This document shows, one piece after another, positions 1 to 6,672 of a stretch of 64,000 nucleotides of DNA. The translations under genes were made by a program, and so were the position numbers. Under the pieces are notes generated by a model that had not been told where the DNA came from, ran no database searches, and saw only the letters and a program-made list of their open reading frames with translations. Source of the DNA: Flammeovirgaceae bacterium 311 (GTDB lineage: Bacteria > Bacteroidota > Bacteroidia > Cytophagales > Cyclobacteriaceae); assembly GCA_000597885.1 (NCBI GenBank), contig CP004371.1, positions 5,051,001 through 5,115,000 on the forward strand. Direction: 5' to 3'. Positions within the stretch are counted from its first letter, which is position 1; the number at the start of each line of letters is the position of its first letter.

Positions 1-2
1 AA

Positions 3-497
3 GCTTACTGCACCCGCGTTGGTAGCGGACCATTCCCCACTGAGCTGCACGACGAAACCGGAGAGCGCATGCGTAAAGAAGGGAATGAATTTGGCTCTAC
101 CACCGGGCGTCCGCGTCGTTGCGGCTGGATGGATATCCCCGCCCTGCGATACGCCATTCTGCTCAATGGTGTAACACAGCTTTTTATGATGAAAGCCGAT
201 GTGCTGAATATTTTTGAAGAAATAAAAGTCTGCACACACTACCAGTTGCCTGATGGCAGCACAACAGAAGAGCTGCCGTACGATATGGATGCTGTGCAGG
301 TAACGCCTGTATACAAAACACTGTCCGGATGGAACCAGAGCCTTAAAGGCATCAGGCAGTATAATGATTTGCCGCAGGCTTTACTGGATTATGTAAGCTA
401 CCTGGAGCAGGAACTGGGCGTACCCATCAACATCATCAGTACCGGACCGGATCGTACCCAAACCATCATCAGGAAAAAAATAAAGGAAACTATTTAG
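3..497 (+). CDS. purA: Adenylosuccinate synthetase, 3' part
   Basis: This is the C-terminal part of adenylosuccinate synthetase, which joins IMP and aspartate using GTP in the first committed step to AMP. The reading frame is already open at base 3 and starts AYCTRVGSGPFPTEL, a conserved PurA signature. It continues with TTGRPRRCGWMD, another family hallmark, and closes with TAG at 495-497. About 164 codons are present, so roughly 60 percent of the usual 420-430-residue enzyme lies to the left of the window. An ATG at 69 is internal and is not the start. The next transcription unit begins with its own promoter near 507-537, so purA and asnA are probably not one operon. Confidence 0.96.
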   Translation, partial: AYCTRVGSGPFPTELHDETGERMRKEGNEFGSTTGRPRRCGWMDIPALRYAILLNGVTQLFMMKADVLNIFEEIKVCTHYQLPDGSTTEELPYDMDAVQVTPVYKTLSGWNQSLKGIRQYNDLPQALLDYVSYLEQELGVPINIISTGPDRTQTIIRKKIKETI

Positions 498-504
498 CCA
501 TTCC

Positions 505-537
505 TTTTGTCAATTCGCAACGATTACTATATCTTAG
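505..537 (+). promoter_or_regulatory. Bacteroidota-type promoter for asnA leader
   Basis: TTTTG at 505-509 and TATCTTAG at 530-537 are separated by 20 bases. They match the Bacteroidota sigma-A pattern TTG-N19-21-TAnnTTTG with one mismatch in the -7 box. The predicted start lies about 20 bases before the first leader ORF (563). No experimental support. Confidence 0.5.
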
Positions 538-562
538 TGTAAATACTTGAAAGAAGTAGCAA

Positions 563-637
563 ATGCTTTACCAAATCAATAATAATCACAATTCAAATTG
601 CCTGAATAATAAACAGGCCCTGGAAGGTTATTGTTGA
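563..637 (+). CDS. Asn-rich leader peptide 1 (asnA attenuator)
   Basis: A 24-codon ORF (ATG 563, TGA 635) in which seven residues are asparagine, at codons 6, 7, 8, 10, 12, 15 and 16. It lies between a candidate promoter and a perfect intrinsic terminator, and the next full gene is asparagine synthetase asnA. This is the layout of a leader-peptide attenuator. Bases 622-629, right after the Asn codons, can pair with 677-684, the left arm of the terminator. CCCTG at 618-622 can also pair with CAGGG at 690-694. Such pairing would block the terminator when a ribosome stalls at Asn codons. The role is inferred. The peptide itself probably has no function after translation. Confidence 0.75.
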   Translation: MLYQINNNHNSNCLNNKQALEGYC

Positions 638-675
638 TCCTGAACATGTAGATCCACAGGATAAATATATCAGCA

Positions 676-705
676 AAGCCTTCCTTAAACAGGGAAGGCT
701 TTTTT
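676..705 (+). terminator. Attenuator terminator 1 upstream of asnA
   Basis: A nine-base perfect stem (AAGCCTTCC at 676-684 with GGAAGGCTT at 693-701), an eight-base loop and a run of T to 705. It follows the Asn-rich leader peptide and precedes the second leader unit. It is too far from purA's stop (179 bases) to be simply its terminator, although it could also stop purA read-through. Confidence 0.8.
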
Positions 706-739
706 GTTCCCTGCTGCTCGCATTATTAATTTAAATAAC

Positions 740-847
740 ATGTACCAGTACAGCATCAGTAATAGTTGTAATCGTAATGATAACTCTCCCCCCAAGGGTG
801 AGCTGGCCTGGTCATATCCCTACAGAGCCCTCTCACCCAGCCGGTAG
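740..847 (+). CDS. Asn-containing leader peptide 2 (asnA attenuator)
   Basis: A 35-codon ORF with four Asn codons clustered at residues 8, 11, 13 and 15 (SNSCNRNDN), immediately followed by a second intrinsic terminator before asnA. GGGTGAG at 796-802 can pair with CTCACCC at 832-838, which overlaps the left arm of the terminator and would act as antiterminator. One awkward point: the TAG at 845-847 lies inside the terminator hairpin, so a ribosome finishing the ORF would cover it. The decision would have to be made while the ribosome is still near codon 20. The case is therefore weaker than for leader 1. Confidence 0.55.
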   Translation: MYQYSISNSCNRNDNSPPKGELAWSYPYRALSPSR

Positions 848-857
848 AGGGCTTTTT
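827..857 (+). terminator. Attenuator terminator 2 upstream of asnA
   Basis: A seven-base perfect stem (GCCCTCT 827-833 with AGAGGGC 846-852) followed by five T. It ends 50 bases before the asnA ATG. It repeats the leader-terminator plan seen at 563-705. Confidence 0.75.
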
Positions 858-907
858 ATTGCTCATACCACTAACAAGATTATACAAGCTAAAATATTCA
901 AATACCA

Positions 908-1951
908 ATGAAAGCCCATTCAGCAACTGCACATGATACTCAGGCTCCGGCCTTAAGCCCGCTGGCACTTGAATTAGCCATTGAGCTGGTAAAAACCGAG
1001 TTCTCCTCACAGCTGGCCAGACACCTGAACCTTTATAAGGTAACTGCGCCTATGTTCGTGAAAAAGGGGACCGGAGTTAATGACGACCTGAATGGTACCG
1101 AAAAAGCGGTGAGCTTTTCTGCTCCTGCCCTGGATGGCTGCACTGTAGAAATAGTGCATTCATTGGCCAAGTGGAAAAGAATGAAGCTGGGGCAGCTGGG
1201 CCTTCAGATAGGAGAGGGCATTTATACCGATATGCGTGCCATCCGTGCCGATGAAGTACTTAGCCCCCTGCACTCACTCTATGTAGATCAGTGGGACTGG
1301 GAGAAAGTGATCTCTCCGGCCGACCGCAGGCTGGATACACTTAAAGCCACAGTTCACTCTATTTATGGGGCAATGAAAGCCACAGCGGAAACCCTTCGGA
1401 ATAAATTTGCAGATATAGTGCCTCAGCTGCCCGAGGAGATCACCTTTGTACATGCTGAAGAACTGGAGGCAAAATATCCGCAGCTTACGCCCAAGCAGCG
1501 CGAAGATGAAATTACCAGAGCCCTGGGAGCTGTTTTTTTGATTGGCATTGGAGGTACTTTGCCAGGTGGAGAACCTCATGATGGCCGTGCTCCTGATTAC
1601 GACGACTGGAGCACCCCAAGCCCCGAGGGGTTCAAAGGCCTGAACGGTGATATTCTGGTATGGAACGCTGTGCTGGGCAGGTCGTTTGAGTTATCTTCCA
1701 TGGGCATCCGGGTAGATGCCTTAACCCTTAAACGCCAGCTCGACCTTGCCGGCTGCCCCGAAAAGAGTAGCCTTGGCTTCCATTCAGCGCTGCTGGCAGG
1801 TAAACTGCCTCAAACCATGGGCGGTGGCATTGGCCAGTCCAGGATGTGCATGTTCCTGCTGGGCAGAAAGCATATTGGCGAAGTACAGGTCAGCCTGTGG
1901 CCTGATGAAATGCTGGGAGCCTGTGCGACAGAGGGTGTAAACCTGCTGTAA
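908..1951 (+). CDS. asnA: Ammonia-dependent asparagine synthetase AsnA
   Basis: Aspartate-ammonia ligase: it makes asparagine from aspartate, ammonia and ATP in the cytoplasm. The 347-residue protein has the class II tRNA-synthetase-like fold of AsnA and no glutaminase domain. Visible hallmarks are LNGTEKAVSF at 61-70, VDQWDWE at 126-132, HDGRAPDYDDW at 224-234 and SSMGIRVD at 263-270. Its length fits the family (about 330-350). The ATG at 908 directly follows two Asn-codon leader/terminator units, so expression is likely raised when Asn-tRNA is uncharged. The next gene, phhA, has its own promoter and attenuator, so asnA may be monocistronic. Confidence 0.95.
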   Translation: MKAHSATAHDTQAPALSPLALELAIELVKTEFSSQLARHLNLYKVTAPMFVKKGTGVNDDLNGTEKAVSFSAPALDGCTVEIVHSLAKWKRMKLGQLGLQIGEGIYTDMRAIRADEVLSPLHSLYVDQWDWEKVISPADRRLDTLKATVHSIYGAMKATAETLRNKFADIVPQLPEEITFVHAEELEAKYPQLTPKQREDEITRALGAVFLIGIGGTLPGGEPHDGRAPDYDDWSTPSPEGFKGLNGDILVWNAVLGRSFELSSMGIRVDALTLKRQLDLAGCPEKSSLGFHSALLAGKLPQTMGGGIGQSRMCMFLLGRKHIGEVQVSLWPDEMLGACATEGVNLL

Positions 1952-2009
1952 CTGATCTGCCACCTGTAAAGATCCACAGTGGATGGCCTCTCATCCCGGC
2001 AGGCCGCTC

Positions 2010-2029
2010 TTTCTGATTTTTATCAGAAA
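2010..2029 (+). terminator. Hairpin after asnA
   Basis: TTTCTGA (2010-2016) and TCAGAAA (2023-2029) form a seven-base stem with a six-base loop, preceded by a weaker GGCCT/AGGCC stem (1985-1989 with 2001-2005). The bases after it are A-rich rather than T-rich, so termination on the plus strand is uncertain. Confidence 0.35.
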
Positions 2030-2067
2030 AAATCAGCGGCAGCTGTAGCTTTTTTCTGCAGAGCCCG

Positions 2068-2075
2068 TATATTTG
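2068..2075 (+). promoter_or_regulatory. -7 promoter box for phhA leader
   Basis: TATATTTG is a perfect match to the Bacteroidota -7 consensus TAnnTTTG and lies seven bases before the leader ATG at 2082. No clear -33 TTG is seen at the expected distance. Confidence 0.45.
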
Positions 2076-2081
2076 AGCAAC

Positions 2082-2171
2082 ATGATACAAATCGCAGCAT
2101 ATTACCATAGCTATTATCATCTGCCCGAGAAATTAGGCTTCGGTAATAGTTGTGTATGCGCTTTAGGATAA
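2082..2171 (+). CDS. Tyr-rich leader peptide (phhA attenuator)
   Basis: A 29-codon ORF (ATG 2082, TAA 2169) starting MIQIAAYYHSYYH, with two pairs of Tyr codons (residues 7-8 and 11-12). It is followed by a strong terminator at 2198-2226 and then phhA, whose product makes tyrosine. Bases 2136-2147, just past the Tyr codons, can pair with 2201-2211 in an eleven-pair helix with one bulged T and two G-U pairs. That helix takes up the left arm of the terminator and so is a convincing antiterminator. Low charged Tyr-tRNA should stall the ribosome and switch phhA on. This is inferred from sequence alone. Confidence 0.72.
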   Translation: MIQIAAYYHSYYHLPEKLGFGNSCVCALG

Positions 2172-2197
2172 GCAATAAAAAATTAACCATACAGCAA

Positions 2198-2226
2198 CCC
2201 ATTCCGGAGTCCGGAATGGGTTTTTT
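2198..2226 (+). terminator. Attenuator terminator upstream of phhA
   Basis: A ten-base perfect stem (CCCATTCCGG 2198-2207 with CCGGAATGGG 2211-2220), a three-base loop and six T. It ends 17 bases before the phhA ATG, so transcription of phhA must pass it. Confidence 0.85.
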
Positions 2227-2243
2227 GTTTTTAAACTAAACCA

Positions 2244-2996
2244 ATGAAAAATATGCCACTGCAACAGTACAACAACTACACCTCTGAAGACTTCGCCGTC
2301 TGGAAGATTCTTTTTGAGCGTCAGATCAAGAACCTGCCCGGCCGTGCAACCTCTGAGTTTATGCAAGGTCTGGAGCGGATCCGGTTTACAAAGGAGCGTA
2401 TTCCTGATTTTGAAGAAACTAATCCACTGCTTAGCAGCTATACAGGCTGGGAGCTGACTGTTGTACCAGGCATTGTAGCCGATGACCTGTTCTTTAAACT
2501 ATTGTCGGACAAGAAATTTCCGGCCACCACCTGGCTGCGCAAGATGGCTCAGCTCGATTACCTGGAGGAGCCCGATATGTTCCACGATGTGTTTGCACAC
2601 GTGCCCCTGCTTACCAACCAGCCATTTGTAGATTTTTTGCAGGCCCTCAGTAAAATTGCCCTGCGCCACATTGACGACCCATGGGCGATAGAACTGTTAA
2701 GCAGAATTTACTGGTTTACCATTGAGTTTGGCCTGATTCAGGAAGAGGGCGGCTTGCGGATCTATGGTGCAGGTATCCTTTCTTCTGCGGGCGAAACCCT
2801 CTATTCCCTAAGCGATCAACCCGAGCATCGCCCCTACGATGTAGCTAAAATTCTGGATACGCCTTACCGGAAAGATACATTCCAGGAGATATACTATGTA
2901 GTGGACTCCTATGAAGCACTCTATGCCTCCATACCAGCAATAGAAGAAGAGCTGGCAAAGCGGATAAAAAAAGGAACTGTTGTATCTTTGTCTTAA
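2244..2996 (+). CDS. phhA: Phenylalanine 4-monooxygenase
   Basis: A non-heme iron, pterin-dependent hydroxylase converting phenylalanine to tyrosine. The 250-residue protein is the single-domain bacterial form. The iron ligands are visible as H114 and H119 in MFHDVFAHV and E161 in YWFTIEFGL. There is no ACT domain, as usual in bacteria. It sits alone behind a Tyr-codon attenuator, which suggests that here the enzyme serves tyrosine supply rather than phenylalanine breakdown. No pterin dehydratase gene is adjacent; a PTPS-family gene at about 40.1 kb could contribute pterin, but that link is speculative. Confidence 0.95.
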   Translation: MKNMPLQQYNNYTSEDFAVWKILFERQIKNLPGRATSEFMQGLERIRFTKERIPDFEETNPLLSSYTGWELTVVPGIVADDLFFKLLSDKKFPATTWLRKMAQLDYLEEPDMFHDVFAHVPLLTNQPFVDFLQALSKIALRHIDDPWAIELLSRIYWFTIEFGLIQEEGGLRIYGAGILSSAGETLYSLSDQPEHRPYDVAKILDTPYRKDTFQEIYYVVDSYEALYASIPAIEEELAKRIKKGTVVSLS

Positions 2997-3005
2997 GTAG
3001 CCAAT

Positions 3006-3033
3006 GGAAAAGCCGGTACCTGCCGGCTTTTCC
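3006..3033 (+). terminator. Hairpin between phhA and hisH
   Basis: GGAAAAGCCGG (3006-3016) and CCGGCTTTTCC (3023-3033) form an eleven-base perfect stem with a six-base loop, ending 14 bases before hisH. The T run is within the stem, so strength is uncertain. It probably separates phhA from the his genes. Confidence 0.6.
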
Positions 3034-3047
3034 CATGTACACAGCCA

Positions 3048-3629
3048 ATGAAAGTAGCAATTGTAAAATATAATGCCGGCAATATTCGCTCGGTTACCTA
3101 TGCCCTGCAACGATTGGGAATTGAACCTTGTATCAGTGATGAAGCAGATACTCTCCGCTCGGCAGATAAGGTAATTTTCCCAGGTGTGGGGGAAGCCAGC
3201 ACAGCCATGCGTTACCTGAAGGAACGAAACCTGGACAAACTATTGCCCACCCTACAACAGCCTGTATTGGGCGTATGCCTGGGCCTTCAGCTCATGTGCC
3301 GGCACTCCGAAGAGGGAGACACCCCCTGCCTTGGTATTTTCGATGTGGAGGTGCGCCGGTTTAATCATGGTCTTAAAGTGCCCCATATGGGTTGGAACCA
3401 AATACTGCCCAATGCCCATCGGCTGTTCAAAGACCTGCCCGAAGAAAGTTACCTGTATTATGTACACAGCTACTATGCTGAACTCACTGAGGCTACCATC
3501 GGCACCACCGATTACGGCATTTCCTACAGCGCAGCCCTGCACAAAGATAACTTTTACGCCCTGCAGGCCCACCCCGAAAAGAGTGGCAAAACAGGAGAGA
3601 AAATATTGGAAAATTTTATTAAGCTATGA
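3048..3629 (+). CDS. hisH: Imidazole glycerol phosphate synthase, glutaminase subunit
   Basis: Class I glutamine amidotransferase that supplies ammonia to HisF in histidine biosynthesis. The 193-residue protein carries the nucleophile C77 in GVCLGLQ and the catalytic pair H175/E177 in AHPEKSG; the oxyanion region PGVGEA is at 45-50. It heads a same-strand series hisH-hisA-hisF-hisIE. In many Bacteroidota the order is hisGDCB-HAF-IE; here purA, asnA and phhA lie upstream and hisG, D, C and B are not in the window, so the pathway genes are split. A short ORF overlaps its stop codon (ATGA). Confidence 0.95.
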   Translation: MKVAIVKYNAGNIRSVTYALQRLGIEPCISDEADTLRSADKVIFPGVGEASTAMRYLKERNLDKLLPTLQQPVLGVCLGLQLMCRHSEEGDTPCLGIFDVEVRRFNHGLKVPHMGWNQILPNAHRLFKDLPEESYLYYVHSYYAELTEATIGTTDYGISYSAALHKDNFYALQAHPEKSGKTGEKILENFIKL

Positions 3630-3760
3630 CGAGTAGCTATCAGGTATCAGGCGGTCCGCCGCTGTGGTTTCAGTTTATTATAATCGATGCCTGGATTAAG
3701 AGAGTTACTGTATTTGTTGAAAATACAAATATGGTAAGCGAGCCTTCTGGAGCAGCATAG
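3626..3760 (+). CDS. Possible 44-aa coupled ORF after hisH
   Basis: An ORF of 44 codons beginning MTSSYQVSGGPP whose ATG overlaps the hisH stop (ATGA). No homologue is recognised. Its first codons run through the heptad repeat at 3638-3651. A similar 43-codon ORF overlaps the end of hisA. The overlap layout allows translational coupling, but both may be chance read-through frames in a repeat-bearing spacer. Confidence 0.2.
   Translation: MTSSYQVSGGPPLWFQFIIIDAWIKRVTVFVENTNMVSEPSGAA
3638..3651 (+). repeat. Heptad repeat (TATCAGG)2
   Basis: TATCAGGTATCAGG, two copies of a seven-base unit, directly after hisH. Bases 3642-3651 are an exact inverted match to 3787-3796. Confidence 0.6.
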
Positions 3761-3780
3761 AAATAACCTGCGCACAAAAG

Positions 3781-3796
3781 CCGATACCTGATACCT
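3781..3796 (+). repeat. Inverted heptad repeat before hisA
   Basis: CCGATACCTGATACCT, the reverse-complement form of the heptad after hisH, located 14 bases before the hisA ATG. The two could form a ten-base stem around a 135-base loop in the hisH-hisA message. Confidence 0.6.
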
Positions 3797-3809
3797 CAAA
3801 CCTAACTTT

Positions 3810-4541
3810 ATGCATATCATTCCAGCCATAGACCTGATCGGAGGCAAGTGTGTTCGCCTTACCCAGGGCGATTACGGACAGGTAAAAGAATATAACAGCG
3901 ATCCCCTGGCCGTGGCCCGTCAGTACGAAGAAGCAGGACTTAAGCGCCTGCATCTGGTAGATCTGGATGGAGCCAGACAGAAAAAAATCGTAAACCTGCC
4001 CGTATTGGAACGTATTGCCGGGCAAACCGAGCTGCATGTTGACTTCGGTGGAGGTGTGCAGTCGGATGAGGATTTAGAGGCAGCTTTTAGGGCAGGGGCA
4101 AAACAGATTACCGGAGGCAGCATTGCCGTGCGGCAACCCCAGACTTTTGAACGCTGGATTGAGGAGCACGGACCGGAGCGTATCATCCTGGGTGCCGATG
4201 TACGCGGCCGTGAAATTGCCATTGGTGGCTGGCAGGAGGGAGGTGGTGTAGAACTGATTCCTTTCCTGCAGAAGTATTCTGATTTAGGCATACACTATGT
4301 AGTTTGTACTGATGTAAGCAAAGATGGCCTGCTGCAGGGCCCCTCATTTCAGCTTTACAAAGAGATAATCACCCATTTTCCCGGATTGCACCTTATTGCC
4401 AGCGGCGGTGTTGCCACTATGGACGACCTGTACCAGCTTCGCGACCTGGGCTGCTGGGGCTGCATTGTAGGCAAAGCCATTTACGAAGGTCGTGTAACTG
4501 TAGAAGAGCTGGCGGAGTTTGAGCAAAACAATGGAAAATAG
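3810..4541 (+). CDS. hisA: Phosphoribosylformimino-AICAR-P isomerase HisA
   Basis: ProFAR isomerase of histidine biosynthesis, a (beta/alpha)8 barrel catalysing an Amadori rearrangement. The 243-residue protein starts MHIIPAIDLIGGKCVRL with catalytic Asp8 in place. Half-barrel phosphate-binding signatures DFGGGVQSDEDL and IASGGVATMDDL are present, together with CTDVSKDGLLQG around the second catalytic Asp. It is preceded by a 180-base spacer with inverted heptads and followed by a 149-base spacer with further heptads before hisF. Confidence 0.95.
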   Translation: MHIIPAIDLIGGKCVRLTQGDYGQVKEYNSDPLAVARQYEEAGLKRLHLVDLDGARQKKIVNLPVLERIAGQTELHVDFGGGVQSDEDLEAAFRAGAKQITGGSIAVRQPQTFERWIEEHGPERIILGADVRGREIAIGGWQEGGGVELIPFLQKYSDLGIHYVVCTDVSKDGLLQGPSFQLYKEIITHFPGLHLIASGGVATMDDLYQLRDLGCWGCIVGKAIYEGRVTVEELAEFEQNNGK

Positions 4542-4662
4542 ACCGCAGCGGAGAATCGAAATAGATTTTGCCTTGGATAAAGGCCTGACCCATGTGAATG
4601 AAAGGCTTCCGTTAGAGTACAGCACTACCGAAGTATATATCGCGCAGCAGCGGACCACTTGA
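4531..4662 (+). CDS. Possible 43-aa coupled ORF after hisA
   Basis: ATG at 4531 lies inside the last hisA codons (ATGGAAAATAG) in another frame and opens 43 codons starting MENRPQRRIEIDFALDK, ending TGA at 4660-4662. The peptide is charged and plausible as a small protein, but no family is recognised. It parallels the small ORF after hisH. Confidence 0.25.
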   Translation: MENRPQRRIEIDFALDKGLTHVNERLPLEYSTTEVYIAQQRTT

Positions 4663-4680
4663 TAACTGATACCCGATACC
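4661..4680 (+). repeat. Heptad-like repeat before hisF
   Basis: Three GATA-led heptads, GATAACT GATACCC GATACC, ten bases before the hisF ATG. They are the same family and orientation as the repeat before hisA. Confidence 0.5.
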
Positions 4681-4690
4681 GTCTAAAAAT

Positions 4691-5446
4691 ATGCTCACCA
4701 AAAGAATAGTCCCCTGCCTGGACATAAAGGATGGCAAAACCGTAAAAGGTGTAAATTTTGTGGAGCTGCGCGATGCCGGAGACCCGGTGGAGCTGGCGGC
4801 GCTCTATGCCGAGCAGGGGGCCGATGAGCTGGTATTCCTGGACATTACCGCTACCGTAGAAAAACGGAAAACCCTGGCCGAGCTTGTAAAGCATGTAGCG
4901 GCAGTCATCAATATACCTTTTACCGTAGGCGGAGGCATTTCTTCTCTGGAAGATGTGTCGGTGCTGCTGCATGCCGGGGCAGACAAGATATCCATCAATT
5001 CTTCGGCCGTTAAAAATCCTAAGCTAATCGATGAGCTGGCCCAGGAGTTTGGCAGCCAGTGCGTGGTAGTAGCCATCGATACCAGAAGTGTAGGAACACA
5101 AAACCTGGTGCACACCCATGGTGGCCGTACACCCACAGCCCTGGAAACAGAGGCATGGGCAAGGGAAGTAGTAGAACGCGGGGCCGGCGAAATCCTGCTT
5201 ACCTCTATGGACCACGACGGGACCAAAGCCGGGTTCGCTAATCAGCTTACTGCCAAGCTTTCCGCCAGCCTGCCGGTACCTATTATTGCTTCTGGTGGTG
5301 CCGGTAATATGGAGCACTTTAAAGATGTATTCAGTGCAGGGAAAGCCGATGCTGCCCTGGCTGCTTCTATCTTTCACTTCAAAGAAATTGCCATACCGGA
5401 CCTGAAACACTACCTGCGAGAACAGGGCCTGCCGATGCGGCTATAG
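4691..5446 (+). CDS. hisF: Imidazole glycerol phosphate synthase, cyclase subunit
   Basis: Synthase subunit that forms IGP and AICAR with ammonia channelled from HisH. The 251-residue (beta/alpha)8 barrel has both catalytic aspartates: D11 in [11 protein letters not shown] and D130 in [10 protein letters not shown]. Phosphate loops [12 protein letters not shown] and [12 protein letters not shown] are intact. It follows hisA on the same strand. Its partner HisH is encoded 1.1 kb upstream. Confidence 0.96.
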   Translation: MLTKRIVPCLDIKDGKTVKGVNFVELRDAGDPVELAALYAEQGADELVFLDITATVEKRKTLAELVKHVAAVINIPFTVGGGISSLEDVSVLLHAGADKISINSSAVKNPKLIDELAQEFGSQCVVVAIDTRSVGTQNLVHTHGGRTPTALETEAWAREVVERGAGEILLTSMDHDGTKAGFANQLTAKLSASLPVPIIASGGAGNMEHFKDVFSAGKADAALAASIFHFKEIAIPDLKHYLREQGLPMRL

Positions 5447-5572
5447 CGTTTATCATACATAAAATACCACATTTGGTGCGCTTGTACTAAGTAATGAATT
5501 CTCCTGAATTTCTGCTTCGTACGATCGACCTAAAGATTTAAATATGCCTCCCAAACCTAATTTTTGATACTC

Positions 5573-6184
5573 ATGACCCAAGATTTTATACAACCAGATT
5601 TTGATAAGACCAGTGGATTAATTCCAGCCATTGTACAAGATGCTGTAAGCCAAAAAGTGTTAATGTTAGGCTTTATGAATCAGGAGGCGCTGCAGAAAAC
5701 ACAACAGGAGGGGCGGGTGACTTTCTGGAGCCGCAGCAAGAAAAGGCTTTGGACCAAAGGTGAAACCTCTGGAAATTTTCTCGAAGTGGAAAACATCAGC
5801 ATCGACTGCGATAAAGATACCTTACTCATTAAAGCCCGCCCCATAGGACCGGTTTGCCACACTGGCACTGATACCTGCTTCAGGGAAGAGAATAAGAGCC
5901 GCACCGGCTTTATTGACCAGTTGCGCAGCATTATAAAAGACCGCAGGCAAAACCCCTCTGAAAAGTCTTACACCACCAGCCTCTTTACCAAGGGCATCAA
6001 CAAAGTTGCCCAGAAGGTGGGCGAAGAAGCCGTAGAACTGGTGATTGAAGCCAAGGACAATAATAAGGAGCTATTTTTAGGGGAAGCCGCTGATCTGCTT
6101 TTTCACTACCTGATCCTCTTGGAAGCCAAAGGCATTGAGCTGGATGAGGTGGTTGGTGTGCTGGAGAAGAGGCATAAGAAGTAA
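5573..6184 (+). CDS. hisIE: Bifunctional phosphoribosyl-AMP cyclohydrolase / phosphoribosyl-ATP pyrophosphatase
   Basis: Fused enzyme for steps 2 and 3 of histidine synthesis. Residues 1 to about 110 are the HisI cyclohydrolase with metal-binding cysteines C79 (SIDCDKD), C95 and C102 (PVCHTGTDTC). Residues about 113-203 are the HisE MazG-like pyrophosphohydrolase with KVGEEAVELVIEA. I chose the ATG at 5573 (MTQDFIQPDF); the frame also allows an upstream TTG at 5564. The 126-base gap after hisF suggests possible separate initiation. Last gene of the his series in the window. Confidence 0.95.
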   Translation: MTQDFIQPDFDKTSGLIPAIVQDAVSQKVLMLGFMNQEALQKTQQEGRVTFWSRSKKRLWTKGETSGNFLEVENISIDCDKDTLLIKARPIGPVCHTGTDTCFREENKSRTGFIDQLRSIIKDRRQNPSEKSYTTSLFTKGINKVAQKVGEEAVELVIEAKDNNKELFLGEAADLLFHYLILLEAKGIELDEVVGVLEKRHKK

Positions 6185-6216
6185 GCAGTACTTATTGGAC
6201 AAAGCTTTTTCAGGGA

Positions 6217-6612
6217 TTAAGAATGTGTTTTGTCCAGGGCAACTGCATTGTTGCTGCGGTGGGCTATCAAAAAGTAGATGACTAGCAGGTAAGTCATTTG
6301 TAAACCTGCTGTTGACCATTCTTCCTTAAGACAGGTGCCAAATAATAGTGCTACAATGATAAGGCCTGCCCCAAAAGCTGCCCAGCGGGTAAACAGACCT
6401 ATCAGTAATAGCAAGCCTACTGATGCCTCGGCAAAAGGCAGACAATAGGCAAATATTTTTGCTAGAGATTCGGGCAGCCAGGTATCCTGAAAACCCTTCG
6501 CAAGCCCTGTAGCAAAGGCAGTAAGTTTTGGGAGGCGCACAACCCCATGCAGAAAAAAGTTAATGCCCGTGCCAAGGCGCAGGATCAGAAAAGCAAGTTG
6601 GGCGTCAGTCAT
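6217..6612 (-). CDS. DoxX-family membrane protein
   Basis: A 131-residue integral membrane protein with about four hydrophobic segments, matching the DoxX family (LRLGTGINFFLHG near the N-terminus, LPFAEASVGLLLLIGLFTRWAA in the middle, shown here in part). DoxX proteins are small inner-membrane subunits with poorly defined redox or oxidant-resistance roles. I used the ATG at 6612 (MTDAQLAFL); a GTG twelve... codons upstream at 6633 is possible but less likely. It is convergent with hisIE and starts about 60 bases from recQ, which is divergent. Confidence 0.8.
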   Translation of the reverse strand: MTDAQLAFLILRLGTGINFFLHGVVRLPKLTAFATGLAKGFQDTWLPESLAKIFAYCLPFAEASVGLLLLIGLFTRWAAFGAGLIIVALLFGTCLKEEWSTAGLQMTYLLVIYFLIAHRSNNAVALDKTHS

Positions 6613-6672
6613 GTTTAAAATCTTGAGTAGCACGCAATTTTAAGATATCTTTAGCAGAATTTTCTGCTTTTG

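Noticed and set aside
3626-3760. Histidine leader peptide before hisA
   Set aside because: The small ORF has no His codons and no terminator follows it, unlike the Asn and Tyr leaders upstream.
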